Source: VXNE01 sp965200505 (GTDB taxonomy: Bacteria > Pseudomonadota > Gammaproteobacteria > Pseudomonadales > Azotimanducaceae). From it: a DNA stretch of 64,000 bases. The stretch lies in contig OZ241343.1 in assembly GCA_965200505.1 (NCBI GenBank), positions 1,488,001 to 1,552,000 on the forward strand. Reading direction: 5' to 3'. The notes under the pieces were generated by a model. It was not told where the DNA came from, did not search any database, and was given only the letters and a program-made list of their open reading frames with translations. Below, in pieces: positions 11,811 through 21,026 of this stretch. The number at the start of each line of letters is the position of its first letter. Within the stretch, counting starts at the first letter, position 1. The position numbers and the translations under genes were made by a program.

Positions 11811-14800
11811 CGGAACTCCAGGAACAGGGGTTTTCGTTTACGAAGCGCGTGGCTCCCGGATGCTCTTCCTGTCTTTTACGCTCGAGTGTTTCCAGGAATA
11901 GATTGTAGGCAGTGCTCACTTCCGCGGACGAGGGACCAACCTCGATGCCCAACAGCTTGTAGTGGAGTTCCGCGAGCTTGCTCCTGATCGCCCTTTCGCC
12001 CGCTTCCGTTTCAGGCCCAGTGTCTCGACCGATGCCCGCGAACAAGCGGCGCCGATCATCGGCCAGCAGATAGAACTCGCGCAGGATGATGGGGCAGCTC
12101 GACTGAATGGCATGAACCTTGGCGACCGCGGCCATCACGTCGTTGATCTCGCGGGTGCGTGCCACTTTGGTCTCCGAGTCGATGCCGCCATAGAGGAGAT
12201 TGAAATCCTTCGTCAGCTCACTCGTCGTTCCGTGGAACCGAGGGGAGTAGCGCTTGAATGAATCCAACTGACGGCCCAACTGAAAGCCAGTGATCGCGGC
12301 GGTCTTGCGGGCCAGCTCTTCCGGAGTCAGCAGCCGCCTGGCGCCAGCGTCGCGCAGTGCGACGGCGCGTATGACGTCGCCACTGCCGTTGACGTCTCGT
12401 TCCGCGCGGAACCAAGGCGACAGGACCATCGCAACCAAGAGGTCCTTAAGGTTGTATGGCCGGTAGCCGGCGCGAAAGCCGCGCTTAAACCCGGTCGCCA
12501 AACGTGCCACTTCCGCGGCTTGGGCGGTCGCACCGAGCAAGCGCCCTTCGAAGTCCGCATCGCCTTCGGCGGGCGGCCGCGAGACTTCATTGCCCATAAT
12601 CGCTGGCCACCAGAACTTCACCGCTCCTTCCGAGAAGCGTGGATCGGCCGCCATGCGCTTGGCAAGCCAAGGCAGGCTAGCATCCGCGTCCGGTGCCCTA
12701 TCGCCTTGAAAGCCGGGCTCGCGCATGTCCCGATACCAAGTGTCGCCATCCCGGTAAAGTCTGGCACTAGCCACGAACAGACCCGTCTCCCCCGTGTCTT
12801 CGGCCCAGACCCGAGTGATGACGTCGTAGCGGCCGTCTGGCACGTCAACTGGCACAAAGACAATGCTATTCGCCCATAGCCGCAAGGCCCGCTTGCCGGT
12901 TTTCGGGTGTGCGGAGCAGCAGTTGCGATTTGCCTGCCGGATGTCCACGCGATATAGCGCACTAGTGTCTTGGTCCCGCAGTGAGACTTCATCGATCCAG
13001 AGAATCGGTTGCGTATCTCGGTCCCGATCGTGGTCAAACGCTAGCTGGCGTAAGACGATCCGGCTGTCAGTTGTTATCGGAACAGCATACTCAACGACCT
13101 CAAAGGGGTCCGTGCTGGGTTCGACCGGATGGCGCTTGACGAACGCCTCGGGAACCACATAGACGGCGAACAAGGCGTGCTTTCCATGGGTTGTCGCACG
13201 ATAGAAGGCAGTGTCCGTATAGTTTTGGAACGTACCCGCGACAGGATCCAAGGGTATGTGGCAAACAGTGCAGGCGGGGTTGTGCATAGTCGGATTGTGC
13301 GTGTCCAGTAGCGCGTCGGTGGCAGTGCGCGCCGGCACCGAGTTTTGGATGTCCTCGCCCAGAAAGTGGTGGTATGTCCAACGCGACCGTGCACGATTGC
13401 GGTTGGTCGGCGTAGTTGTATAGCGTCGCAAGAACGCGGTGGTGCTCAGAATGCCGGCGTGCGGGTAGTCCTCCATGGTGACGCCATAGCGGCGGTAGCC
13501 TTGGATTTGTCCGGGCCGGAACTCGCGCGGATTATCGGGCTCGTCGAACGAGACGGTCGCACTGTAGACCTTGGCGGTGGTGGGGTTTGCCATGATGTAG
13601 TCCGCCGTCAGGATCTCGGTGTAGGGCAGATCGTTCTCGACCACATGGGCGATCAGCTCGACGGGCGCTTGCCGGGCACCGTAACTAACGTGAGCTCGCC
13701 ACTGCCAATACCTCAGGCAGCGACTACCGCCCGAGCAACTGGCCCTGACACGCTCTGATTCGGCTTCGTAACCAAGGAAACGGGCCTTGTCTCCGTTTTC
13801 GATTGTGCCACGGTGCCCAGCTCGCAGGATGTCGTACAGCGAAGCCGTCAACAAACGGTCATTCGCGCCGCGCGTCAGAAACTCGTGGAACTCCGGGCCG
13901 GTCATCATGCCGCGGATCGTGTCCCAGAGTTGCCGCGGCGTGCCGCCCGGAAACGGCGCGAGTTCCTCGGGCGTCGGTATCCGCCCCGCAAACAACACGG
14001 CCGCCCGATAGAGGGTGTGCCGCGCGGACTCCATGCGCACACCTTCGAACAAGCTACTCGCGGTGATTGGTGGCCCACCGGCGTCCACCTCTTCACCGAG
14101 CAGTTGGAGGAACAGGCGCATCTTCTCGAACTCGGCCGAGCCGGAAGGCACCTGAATGCCGCCGCCGTGCGAAACGCCTCGAATCTTGTTGAGGATCCGC
14201 GTGGCACCGTCTTCCACTGTCGCGACGAAGTTGGCGAACACCCTGAGGTTCGCACGCTCCTGATCGGCCCCGTCTCCCTTCTCGAACACCAACCGCGTGT
14301 GCCCGGACAAACCGTTCTCCACATGGCAGTTGGCGCACTTGGCTTGGACGATGGGACCAGCGATGAACTCGCTGAACACTTGCTCGGCGGTTTGCGCCTC
14401 ATGCCGGGAACCGGCCGTGGAGACGTTCGCCAGATGGCCGGTCGGGCTCGCCAGCAAGCCCATCACAATGACGGGGTGATCGGACGCCACGGCGAGCCGC
14501 CACTTGCCGGCGCCATCGCCCAGCGCACCTTCGACGCCTTCGCCTGATTCAAGCTGCTGCGCGGTGACGGTGCGCGTTCCGCCGGCCGGCACGGAGAACC
14601 GCACCTTGGAACCCGGCGACCGGCCACGGTCGTCAATGCCCGTGACCGTAAGCGCGGCGGCGTCACTGCCTCGATTGACGATCCTGAGAGAACTCGCCTG
14701 CTGGCGATTGCTGGCCGGGTTGAACAGGGGCACGAGGTAGGCAGCGTCGCGCAATGGCGCTGAGTCATGCATCGCCATCAGCAGGCCATCCGGGGTGCGG

Positions 14801-16170
14801 ACGTAGGCGAGCACTTCGATGTCCAGCTCGCTTTCGAGCGCAAGCCGCCAGTCACCCTCCCCCGCGCCAAGGCCGCCCGCAAGCCCTTTGAGTGCGTTGC
14901 CCTGCTCCAAGTCGTCTGAGTTGAGGTTCACCGCTTCCCCCGCACCTAGGTTCAGCGTGATGGGTTCGTAGTCCCTGTCAGAGCCGTCGGCCGCGTCGAT
15001 CCGCACCGTTCCAGCCACATCGCCCCGGTTGATGACCCGAACCAACCCCTGGCGACTGGCGGGGTCATTCGCTGGTGGAACCAATGGCACCATCCGAGTG
15101 CCAGCGCCATCGCGCAAATCCGGCGCGGTGGACAGATTCGCCATGTGGCTGCTGGGAACCGCAAGCAGGTTCACCACATCAATATCACTGGTCGATTCAA
15201 TCGCCAGCCGCCAATGGCCTTCGCCATCGCCGAGCGCCCCTTCAAGGTCTGGGGCGCCCGACTCAAGTTCCGCGGCGGTCAAGGTTCGCGCCGCGCCGGA
15301 TGGGATGGAGAGGCGCACCTCGGTGCCCGGCGAATCGCCTGCGTCATCAACGCCGGTGATCGTCACCTCGGCGGCTTTATCGCCGGTGTTCAACAAACGC
15401 AGCTTGCCCTCTGGCCCACCATCATCGCCCGGATTGAACGTCGCCACCCGATGCTCGCCGTCCCGCCGCATCACCACATCGTGCATGGGCACCAGCAAGC
15501 CATCCGTGGTGCGGACATAGGCCAGCACCTCAATGTCCAGATCGCTCGCGAACGCCAAGCGCCAAGCGCCGGTGCCACTGCCGACGCCGGTGGCGAGCCC
15601 TTTGTCCGCATTGCCCTGTTCGAGGTCCGCCGAATTGAACTGGACCGCCGCACCCCCGGCCAAGGTGAGCCGCAACGGCCCGACTCGCTGCCCAGCGTCA
15701 TCGACGGCGTGAATCTCCACGGCACCGGATTCATTCGCATGGTTGATGACGCGGACGACACCCTGCCGCGCCGCATCCGAGGCCGTCGGCAAGAACGGCA
15801 CGGCATGGAACGCACCGCCTTCCGCGTCCGACGCCGCGGCGGACGCGGCAGCGAGCTCGAAGGCGCTGGGCACACGTTGGATGGTTTCTTGGGTCGCTCC
15901 CACATATTGATGCGGAGCCGGCAGATGTACGGGATGGGCGGGCGGCGGGGACGGCGTGGAGGCATACATCGTGTCTTCGCCGGATGCCTCCAAGCGGGCA
16001 TGGGCCGCCTCGCGCTGCCGCTCGTAGGCTTCCCAATCCCACGAATCCCCGGCCGGGCCCGACTCAGCGGACGCCGCCGCCACCCAATGGGCTCCGCTCC
16101 CAAGCAGCACGCCAAGCACAACGAGGGCGGCCGCCCGCCGCGCCGAGGGGCGGCGTGAAAGAACCTTCAT
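11797..16170 (-). CDS. Large secreted protein with two c-type heme motifs and N-terminal tandem modules, ended by an early TAG
   Basis: 1457 residues from ATG 16170 (MKVLSRRPSARRAAALVVLG, a clear signal peptide) to the TAG. Residues about 60-500 hold an alternating A-B-A-B series of about 110-residue beta-rich modules, with repeated LRLLN/VRVIN, DLEQGN-KGL and LESG--EGALGDG-G-WRLA signatures. A CANCH motif (near 14330) and a CTVCH motif (near 13264) follow, typical of planctomycete-type cytochrome/DUF1588-DUF1592 proteins. The C-terminal part carries family-like helices. Probably periplasmic; redox function inferred only from the heme motifs. The upstream in-frame ATGs (16188, 16194) are alternative starts. 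It is paired with the DUF1501 gene downstream. Confidence 0.75.
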   Translation of the reverse strand: MKVLSRRPSARRAAALVVLGVLLGSGAHWVAAASAESGPAGDSWDWEAYERQREAAHARLEASGEDTMYASTPSPPPAHPVHLPAPHQYVGATQETIQRVPSAFELAAASAAASDAEGGAFHAVPFLPTASDAARQGVVRVINHANESGAVEIHAVDDAGQRVGPLRLTLAGGAAVQFNSADLEQGNADKGLATGVGSGTGAWRLAFASDLDIEVLAYVRTTDGLLVPMHDVVMRRDGEHRVATFNPGDDGGPEGKLRLLNTGDKAAEVTITGVDDAGDSPGTEVRLSIPSGAARTLTAAELESGAPDLEGALGDGEGHWRLAIESTSDIDVVNLLAVPSSHMANLSTAPDLRDGAGTRMVPLVPPANDPASRQGLVRVINRGDVAGTVRIDAADGSDRDYEPITLNLGAGEAVNLNSDDLEQGNALKGLAGGLGAGEGDWRLALESELDIEVLAYVRTPDGLLMAMHDSAPLRDAAYLVPLFNPASNRQQASSLRIVNRGSDAAALTVTGIDDRGRSPGSKVRFSVPAGGTRTVTAQQLESGEGVEGALGDGAGKWRLAVASDHPVIVMGLLASPTGHLANVSTAGSRHEAQTAEQVFSEFIAGPIVQAKCANCHVENGLSGHTRLVFEKGDGADQERANLRVFANFVATVEDGATRILNKIRGVSHGGGIQVPSGSAEFEKMRLFLQLLGEEVDAGGPPITASSLFEGVRMESARHTLYRAAVLFAGRIPTPEELAPFPGGTPRQLWDTIRGMMTGPEFHEFLTRGANDRLLTASLYDILRAGHRGTIENGDKARFLGYEAESERVRASCSGGSRCLRYWQWRAHVSYGARQAPVELIAHVVENDLPYTEILTADYIMANPTTAKVYSATVSFDEPDNPREFRPGQIQGYRRYGVTMEDYPHAGILSTTAFLRRYTTTPTNRNRARSRWTYHHFLGEDIQNSVPARTATDALLDTHNPTMHNPACTVCHIPLDPVAGTFQNYTDTAFYRATTHGKHALFAVYVVPEAFVKRHPVEPSTDPFEVVEYAVPITTDSRIVLRQLAFDHDRDRDTQPILWIDEVSLRDQDTSALYRVDIRQANRNCCSAHPKTGKRALRLWANSIVFVPVDVPDGRYDVITRVWAEDTGETGLFVASARLYRDGDTWYRDMREPGFQGDRAPDADASLPWLAKRMAADPRFSEGAVKFWWPAIMGNEVSRPPAEGDADFEGRLLGATAQAAEVARLATGFKRGFRAGYRPYNLKDLLVAMVLSPWFRAERDVNGSGDVIRAVALRDAGARRLLTPEELARKTAAITGFQLGRQLDSFKRYSPRFHGTTSELTKDFNLLYGGIDSETKVARTREINDVMAAVAKVHAIQSSCPIILREFYLLADDRRRLFAGIGRDTGPETEAGERAIRSKLAELHYKLLGIEVGPSSAEVSTAYNLFLETLERKRQEEHPGATRFVNENPCSWSSDVLL

Positions 16171-16238
16171 GCCACGCAGCGGAACCATATCCATGGGCAG
16201 TGTAGCAAGTGCCTCTAGGGGCGCGGACGGCCTCGCGC

Positions 16239-16266
16239 TTGCCCTTGCCCCGTTGCCCTTGCCCCA
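16239..16266 (+). repeat. Short tandem repeat in the divergent intergenic region
   Basis: Two adjoining copies of a TTGCCCTTGCCCCG-like unit of about 14 bases lie in the 151-base gap between the divergent heme-motif gene and fba. No convincing -35/-10 pair was seen in this gap. Significance unknown. Confidence 0.45.
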
Positions 16267-16321
16267 ACCGCCGCCACTCGGACACACTTGGCACCCATCC
16301 CACCGCGAACGGACCACGAGC

Positions 16322-17341
16322 ATGACCCGGCGCACATTGGAAGAGACGGCGAACGCCATGGCCGCCCCCGGCAAGGGCATCTTGGCCATGGACGAAAGCC
16401 ACCCGACGTGCAAACGCCGCTTCGACGCCATCGGCGTGGCCTGCGACGAGGCAAATCGCCGTGCCTATCGAGAGCTGCTGCTCACCGCACCCGGCGCCGC
16501 GCAACACCTTTCCGGCTACATCCTCTTTGACGAGACCATCCGCCAAGCGACGGCGGATGGCACCCCGTTTCCAGCAGTGATCGACGCGGCCGGCAGCTTG
16601 GTCGGCATCAAGGTGGATGCCGGCACCGTGGCCATGCCCCTGCACCCGGGCGAGAAGTTCACCCAAGGCTTGGACGGGCTGCGTGAGCGCCTCATCGAAT
16701 ACCGCGAGTTGGGTGCGAAGTTCGCCAAGTGGCGCGCCGTCATCACCATCGGGCCCGGCCTGCCGAGCGATGCCTGCATTCAAGCCAACATGCGGGCGCT
16801 GGCGATGTACGCGGCGTTCTGTCAGGAAGCGGGCATCGTGCCCATCGTCGAACCGGAAGTGTTGATGGACGGCGACCACGACATCGACGTTTGCGATTCC
16901 GCGACCCGCGCCAGCCTGCGGGCGCTGTATGCCTCGCTGGCCGAGCAGTCCGTGCATCTCGAAGGCTCGGTGCTGAAGCCGTCGATGGTGCTGGCCGGCA
17001 AGGGTTGCCCCAGCCAAGCCGGTGTGGCGGAAGTGGCGGAGCGCACGGTAGCCTGTCTGAAAAGCACCGTGCCGGCGGCGGTGCCCGGCATCTTCTTCCT
17101 GTCCGGCGGCCAAAGCGCGGTGCGGGCGACCGAGCACCTTAACGCCATGAACGCCTTGGGCAAGGCCCCGTGGCGGTTGAGCTTCTCTTACGGGCGGGCG
17201 TTGCAGGAACCCGCCTTGCTGGCGTGGGCCGGGGATTCCGCCAACGCCGCCGCCGCGCAACGGCAATTGGCGCTGCGGGCGCGCTCAAACGGCGCGGCGA
17301 CGCTGGGCGAATATGGTCCTGCGATGGAGGCCGCGGCTTAG
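16322..17341 (+). CDS. Class I fructose-bisphosphate aldolase
   Basis: Cleaves fructose 1,6-bisphosphate to two triose phosphates through a Schiff-base lysine. 339 residues. Visible: GKGILAMDESHPT, the KVDAGT segment, the EPEVLMDGDHD stretch, the Schiff-base LKPSMVLAGKG region and FLSGGQS. These define the metal-free class I type, not the class II enzyme usual in gammaproteobacteria. ATG 16322 is chosen since upstream in-frame sequence is low-complexity. Neighbouring rpiA and the tkt-pgk genes make this a sugar-phosphate region. It converges on rpiA. Confidence 0.93.
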   Translation: MTRRTLEETANAMAAPGKGILAMDESHPTCKRRFDAIGVACDEANRRAYRELLLTAPGAAQHLSGYILFDETIRQATADGTPFPAVIDAAGSLVGIKVDAGTVAMPLHPGEKFTQGLDGLRERLIEYRELGAKFAKWRAVITIGPGLPSDACIQANMRALAMYAAFCQEAGIVPIVEPEVLMDGDHDIDVCDSATRASLRALYASLAEQSVHLEGSVLKPSMVLAGKGCPSQAGVAEVAERTVACLKSTVPAAVPGIFFLSGGQSAVRATEHLNAMNALGKAPWRLSFSYGRALQEPALLAWAGDSANAAAAQRQLALRARSNGAATLGEYGPAMEAAA

Positions 17342-17361
17342 CGCACCGCGTCGCGGCCCAG

Positions 17362-18045
17362 TCAACATCGCTCAACCCCAGCGGGCGTTCCCACCAACAC
17401 CGTATCCGGCCGCTCGGCGGCGAAGATGCCGTGCGCCACCACCCCGACGATGTTGTTGAGGTCCCGTTCAAGGGCGTCCGGATCGGCGATGGCGAGGCCA
17501 TGCACGTCGAGGATAACGTTGCCGTTGTCCGTGACGAATCCTTGCCGGTACACCGGCTGCCCGCCTAGCGCCGCCAACTTGCGGGCGACCAAGCCCCGCG
17601 CCATGGGGATGACTTCCACCGGCACCGGGAACTTGCCGAGCCGCGCCACCCGCTTGGAGCCATCCACGATGCAGATGAACTCGTCCGCGGCGGCGGCGAC
17701 GATCTTCTCGCGGGCCAAGGCGCCGCCACCGCCCTTGACGAGCGCCTTGGATGGATCGACTTCATCCGCCCCATCGACATAGACGGCCACCGCCGCCACC
17801 GCGTTCAAGTCCAGCACTTGGATGCCATGCGCCCGCAACCGCGCCGTGGAAGCCTCGGAACTGGATACGGCGGCGTCGAACTTGTGGCGGGCGGCGGCCA
17901 ACGCCTCGATGAAGTGGTTGGCCGTGCTGCCGGTGCCCACACCCACCACGGCATCCCGCATGAGCTGGGGCTCGATGGCCTCGAAGGCCGCGGCGGCCGC
18001 CGCTTGCTTCAGCGCGTCCCGCGGTGCCTTTGCGTTCCCGCCCAC
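17362..18045 (-). CDS. rpiA: Ribose-5-phosphate isomerase A
   Basis: Interconverts ribose 5-phosphate and ribulose 5-phosphate. 227 residues with VGVGTGSTANHFIEAL, the catalytic-region DGADEVD and the KGGGGALAREK motif, then IVDGSK. The start is GTG 18045, nine bases after the end of def; no ATG precedes the conserved N terminus. Probably co-transcribed with def. Confidence 0.94.
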   Translation of the reverse strand: MGGNAKAPRDALKQAAAAAAFEAIEPQLMRDAVVGVGTGSTANHFIEALAAARHKFDAAVSSSEASTARLRAHGIQVLDLNAVAAVAVYVDGADEVDPSKALVKGGGGALAREKIVAAAADEFICIVDGSKRVARLGKFPVPVEVIPMARGLVARKLAALGGQPVYRQGFVTDNGNVILDVHGLAIADPDALERDLNNIVGVVAHGIFAAERPDTVLVGTPAGVERC

Positions 18046-18054
18046 GGACGAGCG

Positions 18055-18618
18055 TCAGTGCCGCCCGTCCGCGAACGCCTCTTGCCGCGGCAGGACATAG
18101 CGAACGTATTCGTCCTCAAAGGCCAGTTTCGTCGGATCGTCAATGCGGTCGATGTAGAGGCGGCCATCCAAATGGTCGAACTCGTGTTGGAAGATGGTGG
18201 CGAGAAAGCCCTCGGCCTTGAGCGATTGCTCACGCCCGTGCAAGTCCAGGAAGCGCACATGGATGCCTTGCGGCCGCTCGACGTAACCGCGTAACCCCGG
18301 GATGGATAGGCAGCCCTCCCAGGCACCGGCGGTCTGTTGGTCCAGCACGTCGATTTCCGGGTTGACGCACACCGTGAGCGGCACGGGCCGCAACTCGCCA
18401 TAGCGGCTGGCGCCACCGGCCACCTCCACCACCACCAAACGCACGCTTTCGTTCACTTGGGGCGCCGCGAGGCCGACGCCGCCATAGTCGTGCAGGGTGT
18501 CGATCATGTCCGCCACCAAGCGCCGCAATTCCGCGCTCTCGAGCTCCTCCGGCAGCAGCGGACGGGCCGTCCGGCGCAGATTGGGGTGCCCCATGCGGAT
18601 GATTTTGCGAACGGCCAC
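18055..18618 (-). CDS. def: Peptide deformylase
   Basis: Removes the formyl group from the N terminus of new proteins. 187 residues with all three metal-site motifs: GVGLAAPQ, EGCLS and the HEFDH helix. The frame is open to 18735, but GTG 18618 is preferred: a GGAG lies 6 bases before it and the protein then begins near the family start (VRKIIRMGHPNL). Alternatives are ATG 18648 or 18645. It is followed by rpiA. Confidence 0.93.
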   Translation of the reverse strand: MAVRKIIRMGHPNLRRTARPLLPEELESAELRRLVADMIDTLHDYGGVGLAAPQVNESVRLVVVEVAGGASRYGELRPVPLTVCVNPEIDVLDQQTAGAWEGCLSIPGLRGYVERPQGIHVRFLDLHGREQSLKAEGFLATIFQHEFDHLDGRLYIDRIDDPTKLAFEDEYVRYVLPRQEAFADGRH

Positions 18619-18731
18619 GGCTTGCTCCACACGCCAAGCCGCCATCATAGCGCAGCGTCTCACCCAGACATGGTTGGACCCAACCCATCGCTTTATGTAT
18701 GAGGCCGCTCCGGGAACCCCAACACGCCTCG

Positions 18732-19280
18732 TCAACGCTCGTGCAACGCGGCCAACCCTTGGCGGTGCATTCGCGCTCGCACTCTCTCACACCGAAGCGC
18801 GTTGGATTGAGCCGCCATCGAACGGGCCTTGTCCAGCAGCGCCGTCAAGTCACGACATTCGTCCCACCGCGTATCCAATCGTTTCGCGGTTGTGGTCAGG
18901 CTCGCGCCGGCCATCGCCGCGCACAAGGCTTCGAGGCTCTGATGTGCCGCGTCCACTGACCAGTCGGTCTCCTGCTCGGCCGGCGCGACTGTCGCCAACG
19001 CAAGGGCCAAGAAATGCTCCGCCGCTTGCCCGCTGGGGTAAGCCGTGCCCAAGGCGTGATCCAACGTCGTCACGAACGGCGCGTTGCGTCCCAGCACCTG
19101 CGCTGCGATGTGGTTGACCTCGTAGTGGTCTATCGTCTTGACGTCTCCAGTGACCAAGGCGTCTGTGCCCAGCGCCATCGCTTGGGAAACGATGATGGCA
19201 TCGCTGTGGCTGTGGAACATCGTCGGATGGACGCTAGGGAAGCAGGCCGTGGTGAATCTGGCTCGGATGGTGTAGGCCAC
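18732..19280 (-). pseudogene. PIN-like domain protein, C-terminal part of a frameshifted gene
   Basis: The open part (182 codons from GTG 19280) holds a PIN-nuclease-like C-terminal core: SHSDAIIVSQAMALGTDALVTGD-KTIDH. The same frame continues upstream without a start as VVPEVWRELTKSQ, typical PIN core sequence. A PIN-like N-terminal strand (FDTMTLSTP) is in another frame from GTG 19530. So a gene of roughly 265 residues spanning 18732-19530 is broken by a frameshift near 19440-19460. The long C-terminal tail (about residues 100-182) is unassigned. Probably a dead or decaying RNase-type toxin. Confidence 0.5.
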
Positions 19281-19439
19281 CTCGTTTTGCTCGTCGGTCA
19301 GTTCGACGCAGTCGAACGGGGAATCCGCCAGCCCGACAAGGTGCTCCCAAGCCGCTATGGGGTACTGTCTCGATGCTGGCGCCTGGCTCTTCGTCAGCTC
19401 GCGCCAGACTTCCGGGACTACGAGCGTCTTGAACCCGGC

Positions 19440-19530
19440 CCTGTTCCATCCAGCAACCGATCAGCTTGCGTGGCGTCGGCGTCGACAGCGTCATCGTGTC
19501 GAACGCCGGGCCTCTCCCTTCACTGGCCAC
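19440..19530 (-). pseudogene. N-terminal fragment of the frameshifted PIN-like gene
   Basis: Begins at GTG 19530 with a short segment containing FDTMTLS, which resembles the first strand and acidic residue of PIN nucleases. The frame then departs from the rest of the domain. It overlaps the end of the small upstream reading frame by 11 bases, as coupled toxin-antitoxin genes often do. Confidence 0.35.
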
Positions 19531-19759
19531 GCGAACGACTGATCTTCGGGAGCGGCGCGGGGTCGATCAACGCGCGAGCCGCCGCGGCGACATGGCCGCC
19601 CTTGTTGGCACCCCATCCGTGGCGGCGGTGCCAATCGCTGATCTCCGTGCAATCCTCACCGGGCGGCGTGGCGGCAATGTCGAACTCCCAGCTTGGGATG
19701 TCTGGGTGGAAGGTGACAGCGGCCAAGCCGCTCAGCTTCGGGTCTTTCGGATAGCCCAC
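19520..19759 (-). CDS. Small hypothetical protein upstream of the PIN remnant
   Basis: 79 codons from GTG 19759 (MGYPKDPKLSGLAAVTFHPD). No family was recognised. It overlaps the PIN N-terminal fragment by 11 bases, which would fit an antitoxin-like partner, but no DNA-binding motif is evident. A TGA lies directly before the GTG, and sequence upstream in another frame (HTPPG-IIALVAGVD) may be its lost N terminus, so it may itself be a fragment. Confidence 0.3.
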   Translation of the reverse strand: MGYPKDPKLSGLAAVTFHPDIPSWEFDIAATPPGEDCTEISDWHRRHGWGANKGGHVAAAARALIDPAPLPKISRSRGQ

Positions 19760-19848
19760 CGGTCAACCCCCGCCACCAAGGCGATGATGCCCCGGCGGTG
19801 TGTGGATCATCTTCATCCGGCCATCATACCTGCACGGCTCGCCGGCCA

Positions 19849-20442
19849 TCAGCACAGCGTCAGGTTGCGCCCTCGAGCCGTGAAGCAGTGCCAACCCGCC
19901 TCCGTCACCACAGCGTCCAACGGCACGTCCCAATCGTTGTGCGGCAGCGACGACACCCGTTGCAACTCGTGGGCGACGCCGACGAGCACGGTGTGGCGGG
20001 ACGCGAAACGGCGGTCGTAGTAGCCGGCGCCCATGCCGAGGCGCCGGCCGGCATCATCAAAGGCGACCAACGGCAGCAACGCCGCGGACAGTTTGAGCGG
20101 CGCCACCGCTGCGCCATGCGCCGGTTCCGCGATGCCAAAGCGGTTTGTTCGGAGCGGCTCGCCGCAACGGTGGGAGCGGAACGTCATGCGCGTCGCGGAC
20201 TCCACCACGGGCAGTGCGCAACGCGGATGGCGCCCGACGAAACCCATGACATCCGGTTCGCCGTCGAACGCGGCATAGGCGGCCACCCAGCCCCGGAGCG
20301 CGAGGGCCGAGGAGATGAGCCGGCGGCAGATGGCCTCGCTGTGGCGTTGCTGCTCGGCTTGCGGCAGGGCGCGACGGCGTGTGCGCAACGCCCGGCGCAA
20401 GGTTGCCGTCGTCCTCCGCACACCGCTGCCACGCCCCGTCAT
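19849..20442 (-). CDS. fau: 5-formyltetrahydrofolate cyclo-ligase
   Basis: Converts 5-formyltetrahydrofolate to methenyltetrahydrofolate with ATP. 197 residues. Visible: an arginine-rich N-terminal helix, LPVVES, the LLPLVAFDDAGRRLGMGAGYYDR signature and a typical C terminus. ATG 20442 is chosen over an in-frame ATG at 20490. Its place after zapA and the putative 6S RNA reproduces the conserved zapA-ssrS-fau order, in which fau is often co-transcribed with the RNA. Confidence 0.9.
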   Translation of the reverse strand: MTGRGSGVRRTTATLRRALRTRRRALPQAEQQRHSEAICRRLISSALALRGWVAAYAAFDGEPDVMGFVGRHPRCALPVVESATRMTFRSHRCGEPLRTNRFGIAEPAHGAAVAPLKLSAALLPLVAFDDAGRRLGMGAGYYDRRFASRHTVLVGVAHELQRVSSLPHNDWDVPLDAVVTEAGWHCFTARGRNLTLC

Positions 20443-20527
20443 GCACAAGCCCTTACGGACGCGCTTCGCGGGGCCGCAGCCACGCGACATGAGCCGTCTC
20501 CCGATGACGCCGCTGCCGTGCTTGCCC

Positions 20528-20707
20528 TGAACCGTCTCGGCTCAGAGCGGGGACTCGTATGGACGCACAAGGCTTCCCGCCGCGGACACCATCCCGAAAC
20601 GGCGACGGCGCCGACGTTGGGCCTGCACACCGGGCCCACAGCGGACTCCCCTTTTACTTCTTAACGGTTCAAGGACGACGCCGACTGGCGAGCGCCCCAG
20701 GAGACCG
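20528..20707 (-). ncRNA. ssrS: Probable 6S RNA
   Basis: This 180-base stretch without a real gene lies between zapA and fau on the same strand, the conserved place of 6S RNA in gammaproteobacteria. The ends can pair into a long stem: GTCTC and GGGG near the 5' end with CCCC and GAGAC near the 3' end, leaving a largely single-stranded middle. A CCTTGAACC segment like one in the 3' half of known 6S RNAs is present. A TATACT box lies about 7 bases before the proposed start. Exact ends are estimates, and a covariance-model search was not possible. Confidence 0.55.
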
Positions 20708-20713
20708 TGGGCG

Positions 20714-20719
20714 AGTATA
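20714..20719 (-). promoter_or_regulatory. -10 box (TATACT) for the putative 6S RNA
   Basis: TATACT on the minus strand. A TTGACG lies upstream at only 14 bases spacing, shorter than ideal. The box stands just after zapA and immediately before the paired 5' end of the proposed RNA. Confidence 0.45.
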
Positions 20720-20735
20720 GCCCCGAAACGGCCCG

Positions 20736-21026
20736 TCAAGTGGGCAGCGATTTCGCTTCGTCGATGGTGGCCGCGATGCGCTCGGAAAGGGCGGTGGTCT
20801 TCTCGGCCGCGGCGGCGGTGCTCTTGACGTAATCATGGGCGATGTTGAGCGCCGCCATCACCGCCATCCGCTCCAAGCCCACCACCTTGCCGGAGTCGTG
20901 AATCGCGCGCATGCGCTCATCCACGATGGCCGCGGAGGCGATCAGCTCGTCTTGCTCTTCGGGGGAGCAACTCACCTCATAGGACTTGTCCATGATCCGA
21001 ATGGTCGCGGTGATCGTCTTGCTCAT
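20736..21026 (-). CDS. zapA: Cell division protein ZapA
   Basis: Binds and cross-links FtsZ filaments at the division site. 96 residues with the typical ZapA layout: an N-terminal domain (TITATIRIMDKSYEVSCSPEEQDELIASA) and a C-terminal coiled-coil helix with LERMAVMAALNIAHDY. It overlaps the zapB-like gene by 4 bases and is followed by the putative 6S RNA and fau. Confidence 0.92.
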   Translation of the reverse strand: MSKTITATIRIMDKSYEVSCSPEEQDELIASAAIVDERMRAIHDSGKVVGLERMAVMAALNIAHDYVKSTAAAAEKTTALSERIAATIDEAKSLPT

